25,288 bases of DNA from the IMG/VR virus record IMGVR_UViG_3300047284_000047, positions 1-25,288 of that record; one strand, given 5' to 3'. Positions 1-7,610 of the stretch are shown here, piece by piece (position 1 is the stretch's first letter; each line of letters starts with the position of its first letter). A program made the translations under genes and the position numbers. The notes beneath the pieces were generated by a model. That model searched no databases. It was not told where the DNA came from and saw only the letters and a list, made by a program, of their open reading frames with translations. The stretch comes from a virus.

Positions 1-65
1 TGAAACAGGTGCCGGTTGCCGGTGCTGGTGGTCAGATCGAAGAACTGACAGATGCGGATGTCCAT
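1..65 (-). CDS. Minor tail protein, 5' fragment (cut by left edge)
   Basis: Only the first 21 codons lie in the window. They start at an ATG whose A overlaps the TGA stop of the upstream gene in a TGATG arrangement, which supports the start. The visible peptide begins MDIRICQFFDLTTSTG and shows no diagnostic domain. Its position directly downstream of the tape measure and the 134-residue tail protein is where siphoviruses encode distal-tail or baseplate-hub components, so a tail-tip role is inferred from position only. Too little is present to assign a family. Confidence 0.5.
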   Translation of the reverse strand, partial: MDIRICQFFDLTTSTGNRHLF

Positions 66-469
66 CAGTCGTCAAGGCGTGGGTTGCGGATCTCGCCAGC
101 AAGGCTCACGCGGACATTGTTGAAGCCGGGACGGACGGTTTGCACCTCCGGCGGGTTGGCATACTCCCAACGCAGGCCGTCGATGCTGGCATTGGCGCGG
201 GCTGCCAAAGTGCTTGACATACCAGAGGTGACGCTGGCGCTAAGGGTAAAGCGGCTGTTGGCAGCAGTCTGGCTGCGGTAGTGGTCCAGCAGAGTCACCA
301 CTGTTGCGTCTGAGATATTGTCAAACTCCAAGTCAAGCTGGGCGCCGTAGGGCGAGTTGCCGTAGGTGCGCTTGACGACTGCACCGCTAAGAGCGCGGTA
401 CGTCTTTTGTGGGTACACGCCAGGGCGGAAGCTGCGGCCTGTTGGTTTGATTGACGGGAACGTTGCCAT
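65..469 (-). CDS. Minor tail protein (134 aa), next to tape measure
   Basis: The start ATG overlaps the TGA of the tape measure gene (ATGA), and the stop overlaps the start of the next tail gene, so the three are translationally coupled. The protein has no signal peptide or membrane segment. It opens with a short Pro/Gly-rich arm and is otherwise mixed alpha/beta, with a typical tail-component composition. Proteins of about 130 residues at this place, immediately after the tape measure, usually cap or extend the distal tail tube. I recognise the general type but no named family with certainty. The tail role is inferred mainly from synteny. Confidence 0.7.
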   Translation of the reverse strand: MATFPSIKPTGRSFRPGVYPQKTYRALSGAVVKRTYGNSPYGAQLDLEFDNISDATVVTLLDHYRSQTAANSRFTLSASVTSGMSSTLAARANASIDGLRWEYANPPEVQTVRPGFNNVRVSLAGEIRNPRLDD

Positions 470-2709
470 CAGCGGATACCGATGCGGCTACGGGTTTGCG
501 GGGATTGCTTGATGCGGTCCAGGGTCATGGACATGCCGCGACTGGCGCCATCGCGTGTGGCTTGGCGGCGGGTTTCGGCCATGGCCGCCTCCAGCTGCTC
601 TCTACTGACGTACTCTACGCCGCCGATGCTGGTTGTCTGGAAGCTCATGTTGAGCACCGGCGAGCCACCGCTGCCGGGTGCAGCTCCCATGGCATCGCGC
701 AGGCCGGAGTTGGACACCACACTGCCGTTGCGCCCTGGCACGAACAGCTCGGGGCCGTGCTCACCAACGACGTAAGGAGCACCAGCAGAGACGGGGCCGC
801 CGTTGGCGCGGAAGCTTAATCCGGCGGTGCTGAATGGCGTAGGAGTAAAGTTGCCGGAAATCATTGATGTTCCCAGCGGATTGCCAGTAACACCTTGATA
901 CGAAAAGCCGCCGCCACCGCCACCGCCGCCAATTCCGAGGGCTTTTAAGATGGTACCCAAGATCACCATTGTGGTTTGTTGGGCAATAATTTGTACGGCC
1001 ATATTGACGAAGTTTTCACCGATGCTTCGCATCATGCTGGCGAGCGCTTCTTGAGCACTTGATGAGCCATTGATTATTTCTTGAAACGCTCGGCCAAAGG
1101 CACCGCCGATATTATCCGCTGCAGTAATAGAGATGCTCTCAAGATTTGTAAGCTGAGCAAACTCTGTCCGCAATTGCTCCATACGCTTTTGGCCTTCTGT
1201 CAGTTGCGCCTGCAGTCCAACCTGAACCTGTAGGGCTGCAATTTGATTTCGTGCGCTTTCATTTTGCAGTTGATTTAACTCTCGCTGGATGTCTCGCTGG
1301 TTGGCAATTTGTTCAGTATTGCCTACATAGATAATTGCCTCTTGTGCCTTGATGTCTTTTTCTTGTGCTAGCAGTTGGGCGTAGCGGTATTCAATGTCTA
1401 GTTGCTTTTCCTGTCCTTTTAATCTGACTACAAGTTGCTCGTTGCCCGCCATTTCTGCCGCGGCAATTTGATCCTGTATAGTTGATCTCAATTGCATCAT
1501 TTGGCCTTCTGCCAAACGATCGCGGATCACCTGCGAAACACGATCAGCTTCTTTTGCGGCAGCCTCAGCAGCACGTTCGGCTTCACGTGCTGCTTTGTTT
1601 GATCCGCCGCCACCGCCACTAGATGGAGCAAGCAGTTTAGGTGCAGCGCCAATTGCGCCAGCAGCCATCGCAGGTGGTGCAGCAGCTGGCTTGACCTGCC
1701 CGGTCCTAATGCCATAAGCCTCGATTAGATCGCGTTCACGCTGCGCCGTGAGTTCTTGAATCAGCCTTCCACGCTCAAATGGATTTGAAATTCTTCGGCC
1801 TGTTTGTGATGTTCGGCCAAGAATATCAAGAGCCTCTTCGCGTGCTTGATTCAGAATATCTTTGCGCTGCCCTTGACCAAGACCAAATCCTCTGGCTCTG
1901 GCACCTGTTGCTATAAGTTGATTAATTGTATTGATGGCAAAAATTGCCTCATTGAGCACTGCCTTGATTGCCGGCGATAGCGCAGTTCCAATACCGCGAG
2001 CCAGCACTTCAATGCCATCTTGCAACGTAGATAGTCGACCACTCAGGGTATCACTCTGCGCAATGGCACCATTGGCATATTTGCCGCCAGCGCTGGTTAG
2101 GCGCTGAATTGCTACCTCAACAGCTTGAGCACTGATGCGGCCTTTTTCTAGTGCCTTCTGGAATTCATCTCCAGATAGGCCATACATTTTGCGCAGTTCT
2201 GCCTGCAGCGCTACGCCGCGCTCTTGAAACTGCAGCAGCTCTTCACCCTGCAGCCTGCCTTTAGCCTGCACTTGGCCGTAAGCGGTCACCAAGCCCTGTA
2301 GCTCAGCGCCGGTGGCGCCGCTTACGTCGGCCAGCCTTTTGGTGGTCTCGACAACGTTGTTTGCCTCAACGCCAAATGCCTGCAGCCGCTTTGCCGCATC
2401 AACAAGTTCGGTACTGGTAAACGGTGTTACCGCGCCAAGCTGTTGCAGTTCTTCAATAATTTGCTTAGCTTTTTGTGCGCTGCCGGTTAATACCTGTAAG
2501 CTGCGGGTTTGACTTTCTAACTCTGCGGTTTTGGCAAAAATGAACTCAGCTGCCTGTATGCCACCAAATGCAGCCGCTAACTTGCCAACAGCAGCGCCAA
2601 GGCCATCAAATGCACGCTGCGTTGCGCCTGCCTGTGACTGAACGTCACGCAGCTTCGAGACGGCAGCACGGCTGTCAACGTTAATAGCAACGTTTGCTAC
2701 GACAGACAC
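469..2709 (-). CDS. Tail tape measure protein
   Basis: At 746 residues this is the largest protein in the tail cluster. The N-terminal half (about residues 60-260) resembles the tape-measure domain, with amphipathic helices and motifs such as VTPFTSTEL, DVSGATGAEL and QGEELLQF. Residues about 370-520 are Ala/Gln/Glu-rich and predict long coiled coil. A hydrophobic stretch near residue 580 (MVILGTILKALGIG) runs into a poly-glycine linker. The C-terminal part (about 630-680) carries GPELFVPGRNGSVVS, a pattern I know from many tape measures. The protein sets tail length and is thought to be ejected with the DNA; at about 0.15 nm per residue the tail would be near 110 nm. The start is GTG, a few bases after the chaperone stop. 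No sheath gene is seen, in keeping with a non-contractile tail. Confidence 0.93.
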   Translation of the reverse strand: MSVVANVAINVDSRAAVSKLRDVQSQAGATQRAFDGLGAAVGKLAAAFGGIQAAEFIFAKTAELESQTRSLQVLTGSAQKAKQIIEELQQLGAVTPFTSTELVDAAKRLQAFGVEANNVVETTKRLADVSGATGAELQGLVTAYGQVQAKGRLQGEELLQFQERGVALQAELRKMYGLSGDEFQKALEKGRISAQAVEVAIQRLTSAGGKYANGAIAQSDTLSGRLSTLQDGIEVLARGIGTALSPAIKAVLNEAIFAINTINQLIATGARARGFGLGQGQRKDILNQAREEALDILGRTSQTGRRISNPFERGRLIQELTAQRERDLIEAYGIRTGQVKPAAAPPAMAAGAIGAAPKLLAPSSGGGGGSNKAAREAERAAEAAAKEADRVSQVIRDRLAEGQMMQLRSTIQDQIAAAEMAGNEQLVVRLKGQEKQLDIEYRYAQLLAQEKDIKAQEAIIYVGNTEQIANQRDIQRELNQLQNESARNQIAALQVQVGLQAQLTEGQKRMEQLRTEFAQLTNLESISITAADNIGGAFGRAFQEIINGSSSAQEALASMMRSIGENFVNMAVQIIAQQTTMVILGTILKALGIGGGGGGGGFSYQGVTGNPLGTSMISGNFTPTPFSTAGLSFRANGGPVSAGAPYVVGEHGPELFVPGRNGSVVSNSGLRDAMGAAPGSGGSPVLNMSFQTTSIGGVEYVSREQLEAAMAETRRQATRDGASRGMSMTLDRIKQSPQTRSRIGIR

Positions 2710-2712
2710 GGC

Positions 2713-2898
2713 TTACCGTCGGTGTTGCTTCATTCTACGTTCTTGCTCTTCATTGATCACATCAAAATAAGCCGACCACAGAAGCAGCTCTTCCATGGTC
2801 AGCTCTGACTTAAGGCGTGTCAAGGTGTAGCCCAGTTCTTTGGCTACACCCAGTTGCAGCATTAGCAGGTTATCGCGCTTTAGCTCTGCCTTGAGGGC
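2713..2898 (-). CDS. Tail assembly chaperone, second frame (T-like), probably made by +1 frameshift
   Basis: This is the open frame downstream of the first chaperone gene, ending four bases before the tape measure start. It encodes about 61 residues including ELTMEELLLWSAYFDV, which resembles the ELxxWxAYY pattern of T-type tail chaperones (DUF4035-like). The frame is open from the run of four A at 2899-2902 and lies +1 relative to the upstream gene. A slip there would fuse it to residue 111 of that gene, giving a product of about 172 residues, comparable to lambda gpGT. An ATG at 2862 could allow separate translation (49 aa), but no good ribosome binding site precedes it. The partner role is to coat the tape measure and recruit tail tube subunits. 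Confidence 0.72.
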   Translation of the reverse strand, partial: ALKAELKRDNLLMLQLGVAKELGYTLTRLKSELTMEELLLWSAYFDVINEEQERRMKQHRR

Positions 2899-3232
2899 TT
2901 TTCATGTCTACCTCTTCGGTAGCCTCCGGCTCTGTAATGATCGCAAGCATCATTGCCTGCAGGTCACTGTCTAGCACCTCATTTTTCAGCTCGGCAATTT
3001 CGCCAGCTTGGAACAACCGCTGGCCTGCGTCGTCCACTGCTTTGGTTATAAGCAGATTCAAGGCAAAGCCATTGGTCTCATCGCCACCGGGCATTTTCTG
3101 CGCCCGTTCACGTTCAGCCATGGTTAGCGGCGTCGCGTAAAACTCAAACGAACTGCCGTCATTAAGAACAACAGTCCGCTTGGATGGCGTTAGGTTGGCT
3201 GCCTTTTTAAGGCGTGCAAGTGCGGTAGACAT
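2870..3232 (-). CDS. Tail assembly chaperone, first frame (G-like)
   Basis: The protein has 120 residues and is soluble, helical and acidic near its end (EPEATEEVDMK). Contents such as SFEFYATPLTMAERERAQ match the tail tube/tape measure chaperones found between tail tube and tape measure genes in siphoviruses. I chose the ATG at 3232 because its A overlaps the TGA of the tail tube gene (TGATG); an upstream in-frame TTG at 3235 is less likely. The unshifted product ends SPQGRAKAR a few codons after a slippery AAAA run, and the following frame encodes a second chaperone segment. Genome order and overlap with that frame are the main evidence. Confidence 0.85.
   Translation of the reverse strand: MSTALARLKKAANLTPSKRTVVLNDGSSFEFYATPLTMAERERAQKMPGGDETNGFALNLLITKAVDDAGQRLFQAGEIAELKNEVLDSDLQAMMLAIITEPEATEEVDMKSPQGRAKAR
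2896..2905 (-). other. Candidate +1 programmed frameshift site (AUG AAA A GCC)
   Basis: On the minus strand the sequence reads ATG AAA AGC in the first chaperone frame. The lysine tRNA on AAA can move one base forward and pair with AAA again, after which the ribosome reads GCC CTC AAG in the second frame. That second frame has a TGA sharing the first A, so this is the earliest place a +1 shift could work. A -1 shift leads to a stop after six codons. Tail chaperone frameshifts are well known, usually -1; +1 and -2 forms exist. Function is inferred. Confidence 0.5.
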
Positions 3233-3990
3233 CAAGCGCTCGTGCTGAAGTCAAACGATGGCGCACCGGTTGGGCGGAATGTGATTTCCACCTGCTGCGC
3301 ATCGTCTGGGTTGATGTTGAGGCTAGCAGTAAGCAGGACGGCGTCCATGCTGATGCTACGGCTCAGTGCTTCCGTCGCTGCCTTGTCGGTGTACAGCTTG
3401 AACGCGCAACCGACCTGTTGGCGCTGGAGCACGTCCTCAACCATGCGATTGGACAGCGCTGCATCCTCGTTGGTCACGTAGACGGTGGCAGTGCCGTTGC
3501 CATCTGCAAAGCCAGGGATATAAGCCCTGAACGGCGCATACTGCCCAGCGGTCTGGCCGATGGTGGTCACGTCAATCTCGGCACGGCTGATCTCAAAAGA
3601 CCAGGACTGCACTTGACCAACGGCTGCGTAATCGGCGTAATACACCTCAAACTCATTCGGTGATGCCACGCTGCCGTCGTCGGTGATGGCAAGGATGGTG
3701 CCGCCCAAGGTGTCAGAAACTGTCAGTGCACCAGTTGCAGCGGTGTAGCTCAAAACGTAATAGGTGGTGGCAGCAGAGATCGGAGCAGGCAGGGTGCCAG
3801 CGCCAGCGCCGCCGGTTTGGCTGTTGACCACCCGAAACTTAACCGGATCTCCAACTTTGAGGTTTAGGTAAGTTTGAACGGTGATGGTATCCGTGCCAAC
3901 GTTGACGGCGGCTTCGTTAAAGGTGCCCGTGGTGCCGGCAGGTTTGTAGTAAAGGGCGCCGGACGTACCGGACAAAACTGTAACAGCCAT
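3232..3990 (-). CDS. Major tail tube protein
   Basis: The protein has 252 residues, is rich in Thr, Val, Ala and Gly, and has alternating beta-strand patterns without membrane segments. This suits a tail tube subunit that stacks into hexameric rings. The second half (about 120-250) reads like the tube core, with WSFEISRAEIDVTTIGQ and a C-terminal QQVEITFRPTG strand. Residues about 25-110 form a beta-rich, Gly/Thr-rich segment (for example GTDTITVQTYLNLKVGDPV) that looks like an inserted or added domain. It lies between the tail terminator and the chaperone genes, the normal place. Starts at ATG 3990. Confidence 0.85.
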   Translation of the reverse strand: MAVTVLSGTSGALYYKPAGTTGTFNEAAVNVGTDTITVQTYLNLKVGDPVKFRVVNSQTGGAGAGTLPAPISAATTYYVLSYTAATGALTVSDTLGGTILAITDDGSVASPNEFEVYYADYAAVGQVQSWSFEISRAEIDVTTIGQTAGQYAPFRAYIPGFADGNGTATVYVTNEDAALSNRMVEDVLQRQQVGCAFKLYTDKAATEALSRSISMDAVLLTASLNINPDDAQQVEITFRPTGAPSFDFSTSA

Positions 3991-4014
3991 GTTATGAACG
4001 GTAGTTGGCTGGCG

Positions 4015-4437
4015 TCAGTCTACATACGCTTCAAACGTAATGGTTAATTGCGTTTGGTAATACGGCTCAGGCGACGCTGGCGTCACCTGCGCTGGCCCTG
4101 ATGCTGCATCAAAGATGATGCCAGATACCGTGCGCCGATCAAACAGGTCCTTTACGCGCTCGGCAATGGTGAAGTTAGCGCCAGCACCAACACCGACAGG
4201 TGTAAATACGTTTATGACCAGCGTTCCGTTCTGCCGGTTAAAGCCAGCGCTACCGATTGGTCGCAGCGTTGCGTAAGCATTATCGCCAAAGCGGATGAAC
4301 GCCTGCAGCCATGGCGTGTTGTTTGGCGGGCTGAAAGGAACGTTCTGATAACTGACCGGGTACGCGGGTGCAATAGCCATCTCAGTGGCAATGCGACCTT
4401 CAATGGCAGCCCGGACGTCGTTGTAGGTGCTGCTCAT
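4015..4437 (-). CDS. Tail terminator-like protein (DUF4128-type)
   Basis: The protein has 140 residues, opening with a helix (NDVRAAIEGRIATEMA) followed by strands and a second helix near FTIAERVKDLFDRR, then a closing strand pair (YYQTQLTITFEAYV). This layout matches the DUF4128 family of tail terminators, which form a ring that stops tail tube growth and makes the tail side of the head-tail joint. The start overlaps the upstream neck gene by four bases (ATGA), and the tail tube gene follows. The family is recalled from pattern, not from a search. Confidence 0.8.
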   Translation of the reverse strand: MSSTYNDVRAAIEGRIATEMAIAPAYPVSYQNVPFSPPNNTPWLQAFIRFGDNAYATLRPIGSAGFNRQNGTLVINVFTPVGVGAGANFTIAERVKDLFDRRTVSGIIFDAASGPAQVTPASPEPYYQTQLTITFEAYVD

Positions 4438-4832
4438 GATTCCCTGCCGATGCGGTCTGCATTGACGCGGACAAACCCTTGGATGTCTTTAGCGATGCCT
4501 TGGACCCAACCAGCTGGCGCCTGCTTACTGCTGCCATTGGCCAACGGCTCAGCATATGGCAAGTTGTTGTGAACTGAGTAGATGTTGCCTACCTTTTCTT
4601 GGCTGTAACCAATTCGGTTGATAGATGGCGTGGCCGTGTAACTGCCCTCTGGCGCTTGTCCGCCTGGCGCGGCATTCTCGCCCACCTGCCAACTAACGCG
4701 GAACCTGCCGGTATCAACAGGGCTGGCCAGCTTAAGGCGGCTGTCGGTTTCCAGCACTGCAACCCGCAGCAGCTTTTCATACTGCTGGCTTGCGTAGTCG
4801 CCAATGTCTGCAATGCGGATGCTGCGTGCCAT
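4434..4832 (-). CDS. Neck/tail completion protein, HK97 gp10-like
   Basis: The protein has 132 residues. The segment ASPVDTGRFRVSWQVG near residues 36-51 is the hallmark of the HK97 gp10 family (sPvdTGrLRdSw), and a later YAEPLANG segment matches the family's YAxxvEfG motif. These proteins sit at the head-tail interface. The gene starts one base into the stop of the head closure gene (TGATG-type junction) and ends overlapping the tail terminator start, consistent with the conserved connector gene order. Confidence 0.85.
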   Translation of the reverse strand: MARSIRIADIGDYASQQYEKLLRVAVLETDSRLKLASPVDTGRFRVSWQVGENAAPGGQAPEGSYTATPSINRIGYSQEKVGNIYSVHNNLPYAEPLANGSSKQAPAGWVQGIAKDIQGFVRVNADRIGRES

Positions 4833-5191
4833 CAGTCCCTCAGGATCAACTCGTAGGTGATCGCCGTGTTGTCCTGCTCAATGGTGCGCACCTCGATAAT
4901 CTGCATGCTGCGGCTGCTGATGACGATCCGGTCCGCTGTTGTAGGTGTAGTGCCGTTTAGGTCCAGTGCAGCAATGATTAGCCGCTTGTCACCTTGCTGA
5001 ACCAGGTCATTGACTTCGCTGCGGCGCACATCCTCAAGTACACCCCTGATGTCGATGTTGGTAACGGTTTCAGTCGATGCGCCTGTGGTCGTGTTATACG
5101 CGCCAGCGGTCACGCTGCGATACGTTACCTCGCCGCCAAACTTTGCCATCAGCTTGCTGGCAACGCTCCGTAGCGACGTAGCAAGTGCCAT
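4832..5191 (-). CDS. Head closure / head-tail joining protein
   Basis: This protein of 119 residues is mostly beta, with the pattern of the SPP1 gp16 / lambda FII type closure ring: an N-terminal helix (SLRSVASKLMAKFG), a strand with YRSVTAGAYNTTTGA, RGVLEDVRRSEVNDLVQQGDKRLIIAA, and a closing strand with AITYELIL. The segment 'V.ed.r...v...l.q.gd..l.i' is typical of these neck proteins. It acts at the portal exit, preventing DNA leakage and docking the tail. It is coupled by one-base overlaps to the genes on both sides. Confidence 0.8.
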   Translation of the reverse strand: MALATSLRSVASKLMAKFGGEVTYRSVTAGAYNTTTGASTETVTNIDIRGVLEDVRRSEVNDLVQQGDKRLIIAALDLNGTTPTTADRIVISSRSMQIIEVRTIEQDNTAITYELILRD

Positions 5192-5418
5192 CAGAGCTTA
5201 TAGGCGATGACAGTGCCGCTGGTCAGTGTGATGCTGGTGAACACGCCGTCCATTTCGCAGCTTGCATTGAGCGGGATGGCACTCAGCGTGTTGCCGGTGT
5301 AGTCCATTGCGGTCAGGCTGGCGATCACCGAGTCCTCAAGGGCAACGATCTTGCCAAAGCGGCCGGCATGCGCTGCGGTGTCGTCGATAAACTCAGCGCC
5401 GGGATACTTGTAACCCAT
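5191..5418 (-). CDS. Small protein of unknown function in head-tail connector cluster (75 aa)
   Basis: The gene has a strong ribosome binding site: AGGAG about 6 bases before ATG 5418, inside the end of the upstream gene. The 75-residue product has no membrane segment and predicts mainly short beta strands (VFTSITLTSGTVIAYKL at the end). The composition would suit a small capsid or neck accessory subunit, but I do not recognise a family. Its stop overlaps the head closure start, so it belongs to the connector operon. The quality of its initiation signal relative to its neighbours suggests it is made in quantity. Confidence 0.75.
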   Translation of the reverse strand: MGYKYPGAEFIDDTAAHAGRFGKIVALEDSVIASLTAMDYTGNTLSAIPLNASCEMDGVFTSITLTSGTVIAYKL

Positions 5419-5420
5419 GT

Positions 5421-5984
5421 CTAGCTCCTGCGGATGGATAAGTTGCCTGGTCCACTAATTCTAAGCCCTGTAAGGTAACGCTCCATCAACGGCGGCACCT
5501 TGTCAGCACCGACAGCGCCATAGCCAAGGTTAGGCGTCACGTCAAGGCTGCCGATCTTCACATTCTTGTAATCTTCCAGCCCGCTCAGGCCAAGTGCGCT
5601 GGTGTTGTTGTGCAGGAACACCGCGAGCACGGTTTGCGCGTACTTGATCTGCGTTGGGATCTCGGTATCAGTAAAGTAGTCCGTCGTGATGCGGAACGGG
5701 AACCCAACGGCGTAGGTGTTGATGTATGTGTCAGGCTTGCGCACGCCGGTACGCGGCCACTGCAGCGCCTGCGTATCAGTCGCCCGTGCACCAAGGAACC
5801 GCTCACGGTCTAGCCGTTGCGTTGCGGTAAACAGCGCACGGTTGCGACTGTCAGTGTTGCCGGTGTTCCAGTGCTGTACGTCAGCATCCTCGACAAAGCC
5901 ATCAATGATCGCTTGCGCTTCCGCCAGCGTCAGGTATGAGTTTGCGTTTGCGGCCCCTACTGTGGCCACGATCACTACTGCCAT
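5421..5984 (-). CDS. Head-tail adaptor (family often labelled DnaT-like ssDNA-binding)
   Basis: The protein has 187 residues, with ANSYLTLAEAQAIIDG near the start, NRALFTATQRLDRERFLGARA, and LQWPRTGVR in the middle. This is the pattern of a phage family often annotated 'DnaT-like ssDNA-binding protein' (SYxtvaeAdaY ... AL..At..lD ... L.WPR). Genomic position just after capsid genes and before the closure protein shows that these act as portal-proximal head-tail adaptors; the DNA-binding label is probably misleading. The gene overlaps the preceding small ORF by 83 bases. Confidence 0.82.
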   Translation of the reverse strand: MAVVIVATVGAANANSYLTLAEAQAIIDGFVEDADVQHWNTGNTDSRNRALFTATQRLDRERFLGARATDTQALQWPRTGVRKPDTYINTYAVGFPFRITTDYFTDTEIPTQIKYAQTVLAVFLHNNTSALGLSGLEDYKNVKIGSLDVTPNLGYGAVGADKVPPLMERYLTGLRISGPGNLSIRRS

Positions 5985-6096
5985 TAGTCTGCACCTCTGG
6001 GGTCAGTGTAGGTGTAGGCTCCGCCATAGAAAGAGAGGCCACCTCCGTAGAGGCAGCCTCGCGATCACGCAGTCGCCGGAAAGCGAACAGCCCCAT
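5902..6096 (-). CDS. Small Pro/Thr-rich, basic-ended protein after capsid genes (64 aa)
   Basis: The ATG at 6096 overlaps the TGA of the upstream gene (TGATG), and this is the only frame filling the 111 bases before the adaptor gene. The product starts MGLFAFRRLRDREAAS, then is Glu/Thr/Pro-rich and ends with a basic GRKRK segment. It looks disordered. Many phages carry a comparable short, low-complexity ORF right after the major capsid/decoration genes. It runs 83 bases into the adaptor gene in another frame, so its last third may be incidental coding. Function unknown. Confidence 0.5.
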   Translation of the reverse strand: MGLFAFRRLRDREAASTEVASLSMAEPTPTLTPEVQTNGSSDRGHSRGRKRKLIPDAGGSASDH

Positions 6097-6497
6097 CAGA
6101 CGCGCTTGAGCAGCACGGTGACGATCACACCAGCCAGGGTGGTGGTGGTGCCGGTGACGTCCAGCGACAGGCGGTCGCCTGCATCCAGGGTCAGGTTGGC
6201 GGTGGTGCTGGTGAGAGCAGGGGCCTGCTCGGTCAGAGCGGTGCCCTTGAGGTTGATCTTGGTGGCACCAAGCAGGTCGTCACCAGCGGTGGCGGCCTCA
6301 GTGCCTTGGCAACGACGGATGGTGCCGGTCACATCACCAGCATCGTTGCCGGCGGTGGCGTGCACCTCACGGATTGCAACCACTTCGCACTTCACCGGAG
6401 CGGTGTAGAACTGCACATCAGCCACCGAGGAGGCGATGTAGTGGGTAGCAACCAGATACTGCTCTGTGGACAGTTCAAACTGGGAAGGTTGGGCCAT
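6096..6497 (-). CDS. Candidate head decoration protein (133 aa)
   Basis: Directly downstream of the major capsid gene (11-base gap), with GAGG about 9 bases before ATG 6497. The 133-residue product is rich in Thr, Ala and Val and reads as a beta-sandwich with alternating hydrophobic strands (PVKCEVVAIREVHATAG, TANLTLDAGDRLSLDVTG, LAGVIVTVLLKRV). Decoration or stabilisation proteins of this size usually occupy this place. No named family is recognised, so the decoration role comes from position and fold impression only. A head fibre base or minor capsid protein is the alternative. Confidence 0.72.
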   Translation of the reverse strand: MAQPSQFELSTEQYLVATHYIASSVADVQFYTAPVKCEVVAIREVHATAGNDAGDVTGTIRRCQGTEAATAGDDLLGATKINLKGTALTEQAPALTSTTANLTLDAGDRLSLDVTGTTTTLAGVIVTVLLKRV

Positions 6498-6508
6498 GGT
6501 TAGTTACC

Positions 6509-7540
6509 TCAATCAAAGTTAGAGGTGTTGGTGGCGCGCACGATGCCGAGGTTCTTCAGCTCGTACACCTTCGACCAGTTGCCAACGGTTTCCAGCTGAG
6601 CGCGGGTCGGGTTGACAGTAGTCACGCCCCACTTGGCACCAACAGGGTGGTAGCAGTAGTGCAGGTCGATCGACATGGCATCACTCTTGGCGAGGATGTC
6701 ACGATCGGTCTCGGTCTGCATTGCCAGCTGTTCGCCGGAGGCAACAGCGCCCTGGGTGAAGAAGTAGGTGGCGTACTCAGTCGAGCTGCCGCTACCTTCG
6801 GTTTGGACATCGTCCGACACGATCACACGCAGACCCATGTAGGTCGGCACGCTCACGGGGCCGTAAGCGCCAGCGATGCTGCCGCCGACGAAGTCAGTGA
6901 CGCTGGAGGTCAGACGTGCGTCTGTCTCGGTCACGTAGTCAATTGCCTTGCGCTCAACCAGGTCGTAATAGACCTTGGAGTGCATGGCAACAGCGGCCAG
7001 TTTGTCGCCTTGATCGCCCAGCAGGCTGCGGGCTTCGGCAACGTGACGGGGGCTCAGCGTGGTGGGGGTATCGCCAGACTCGCCGTCAATGGTCAGGCCA
7101 AAGAAAGCGGCAGAGCTGGTCGTGGTGCCCAGTGTGCCGAACACACCGCCAAGGCAGGACAGCAGGTCCTTTTGGCGCTGGTTAGCAACGTAGTCAGCGA
7201 TCTTGGCGCCGATGGCGGCCATGGGATCGGCACCAGCAGCCAGGGCTGCCAGGTCACGAGCCTCAAAGGCGCGGCCGCGGTGCAGGATCACGCCGACTTG
7301 CTTGTCGGCAGTGATTTTGCCGGGCGTCAGCGAAGTGCTGTCAGTCAGCACCTCGAAGTCACCGCTTAGGTTGGCTTTCCAGAAGGGGACGTTGATAAAA
7401 TCACCACCCTCAGTAGCATTCAGCTCAGCCATCGGCTGGACCACACCGGAAGCCAGGAAGGCATCACGCTGGGTGGTCTGCTCAATGACGTAAGGCGTAA
7501 AAACCTCTGGGATGATGATGTCAGAGCGAAGAGTCGCCAT
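6509..7540 (-). CDS. Major capsid protein (HK97-fold coat)
   Basis: The protein has 343 residues. It begins with RSDIIIPEVFTPYVIEQT, the entry pattern of a coat family in which 'pevf.pyv...t...a...sG' precedes the E-loop. Later it has DFINVPFW, MHSKVYYDLVERKAIDYV (spine helix region and P-domain), and VSVPTYMGLRVIVSDDV, which matches the 'g.p.y.G..Vivsd' strand seen in this coat family. It follows the scaffold gene after a 70-base spacer, and no protease gene is seen nearby, so maturation probably does not involve an encoded prohead protease. The coat forms the icosahedral shell. The ATG start at 7540 is the natural one. Confidence 0.92.
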   Translation of the reverse strand: MATLRSDIIIPEVFTPYVIEQTTQRDAFLASGVVQPMAELNATEGGDFINVPFWKANLSGDFEVLTDSTSLTPGKITADKQVGVILHRGRAFEARDLAALAAGADPMAAIGAKIADYVANQRQKDLLSCLGGVFGTLGTTTSSAAFFGLTIDGESGDTPTTLSPRHVAEARSLLGDQGDKLAAVAMHSKVYYDLVERKAIDYVTETDARLTSSVTDFVGGSIAGAYGPVSVPTYMGLRVIVSDDVQTEGSGSSTEYATYFFTQGAVASGEQLAMQTETDRDILAKSDAMSIDLHYCYHPVGAKWGVTTVNPTRAQLETVGNWSKVYELKNLGIVRATNTSNFD

Positions 7541-7610
7541 GATTCATCTCGGGGAATGGTTTACGGTGTGGGCGCAGCCCGAAGCACCAGCGCAGCCGGT
7601 TGGCAATAGC

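Noticed and set aside
900-945. Run of ccgccaccgccaccgcc as a possible microsatellite
   Set aside because: It encodes the poly-glycine linker of the tape measure and needs no other explanation.
5716-6408. Plus-strand open frame of 230 codons
   Set aside because: Antisense to the adaptor and decoration genes; the peptide is Arg/Ser/Val-rich and typical of an antisense reading.
6647-7369. Plus-strand open frame of 240 codons opposite the capsid gene
   Set aside because: Shadow of the major capsid gene; the peptide is Gly/Ala/His-rich with no domain.
7541-7610. Spacer between scaffold and capsid genes as terminator or small gene
   Set aside because: Only a short direct repeat (GGCTGCGC twice on the minus strand) is seen; there is no strong hairpin with a T run and no convincing frame.
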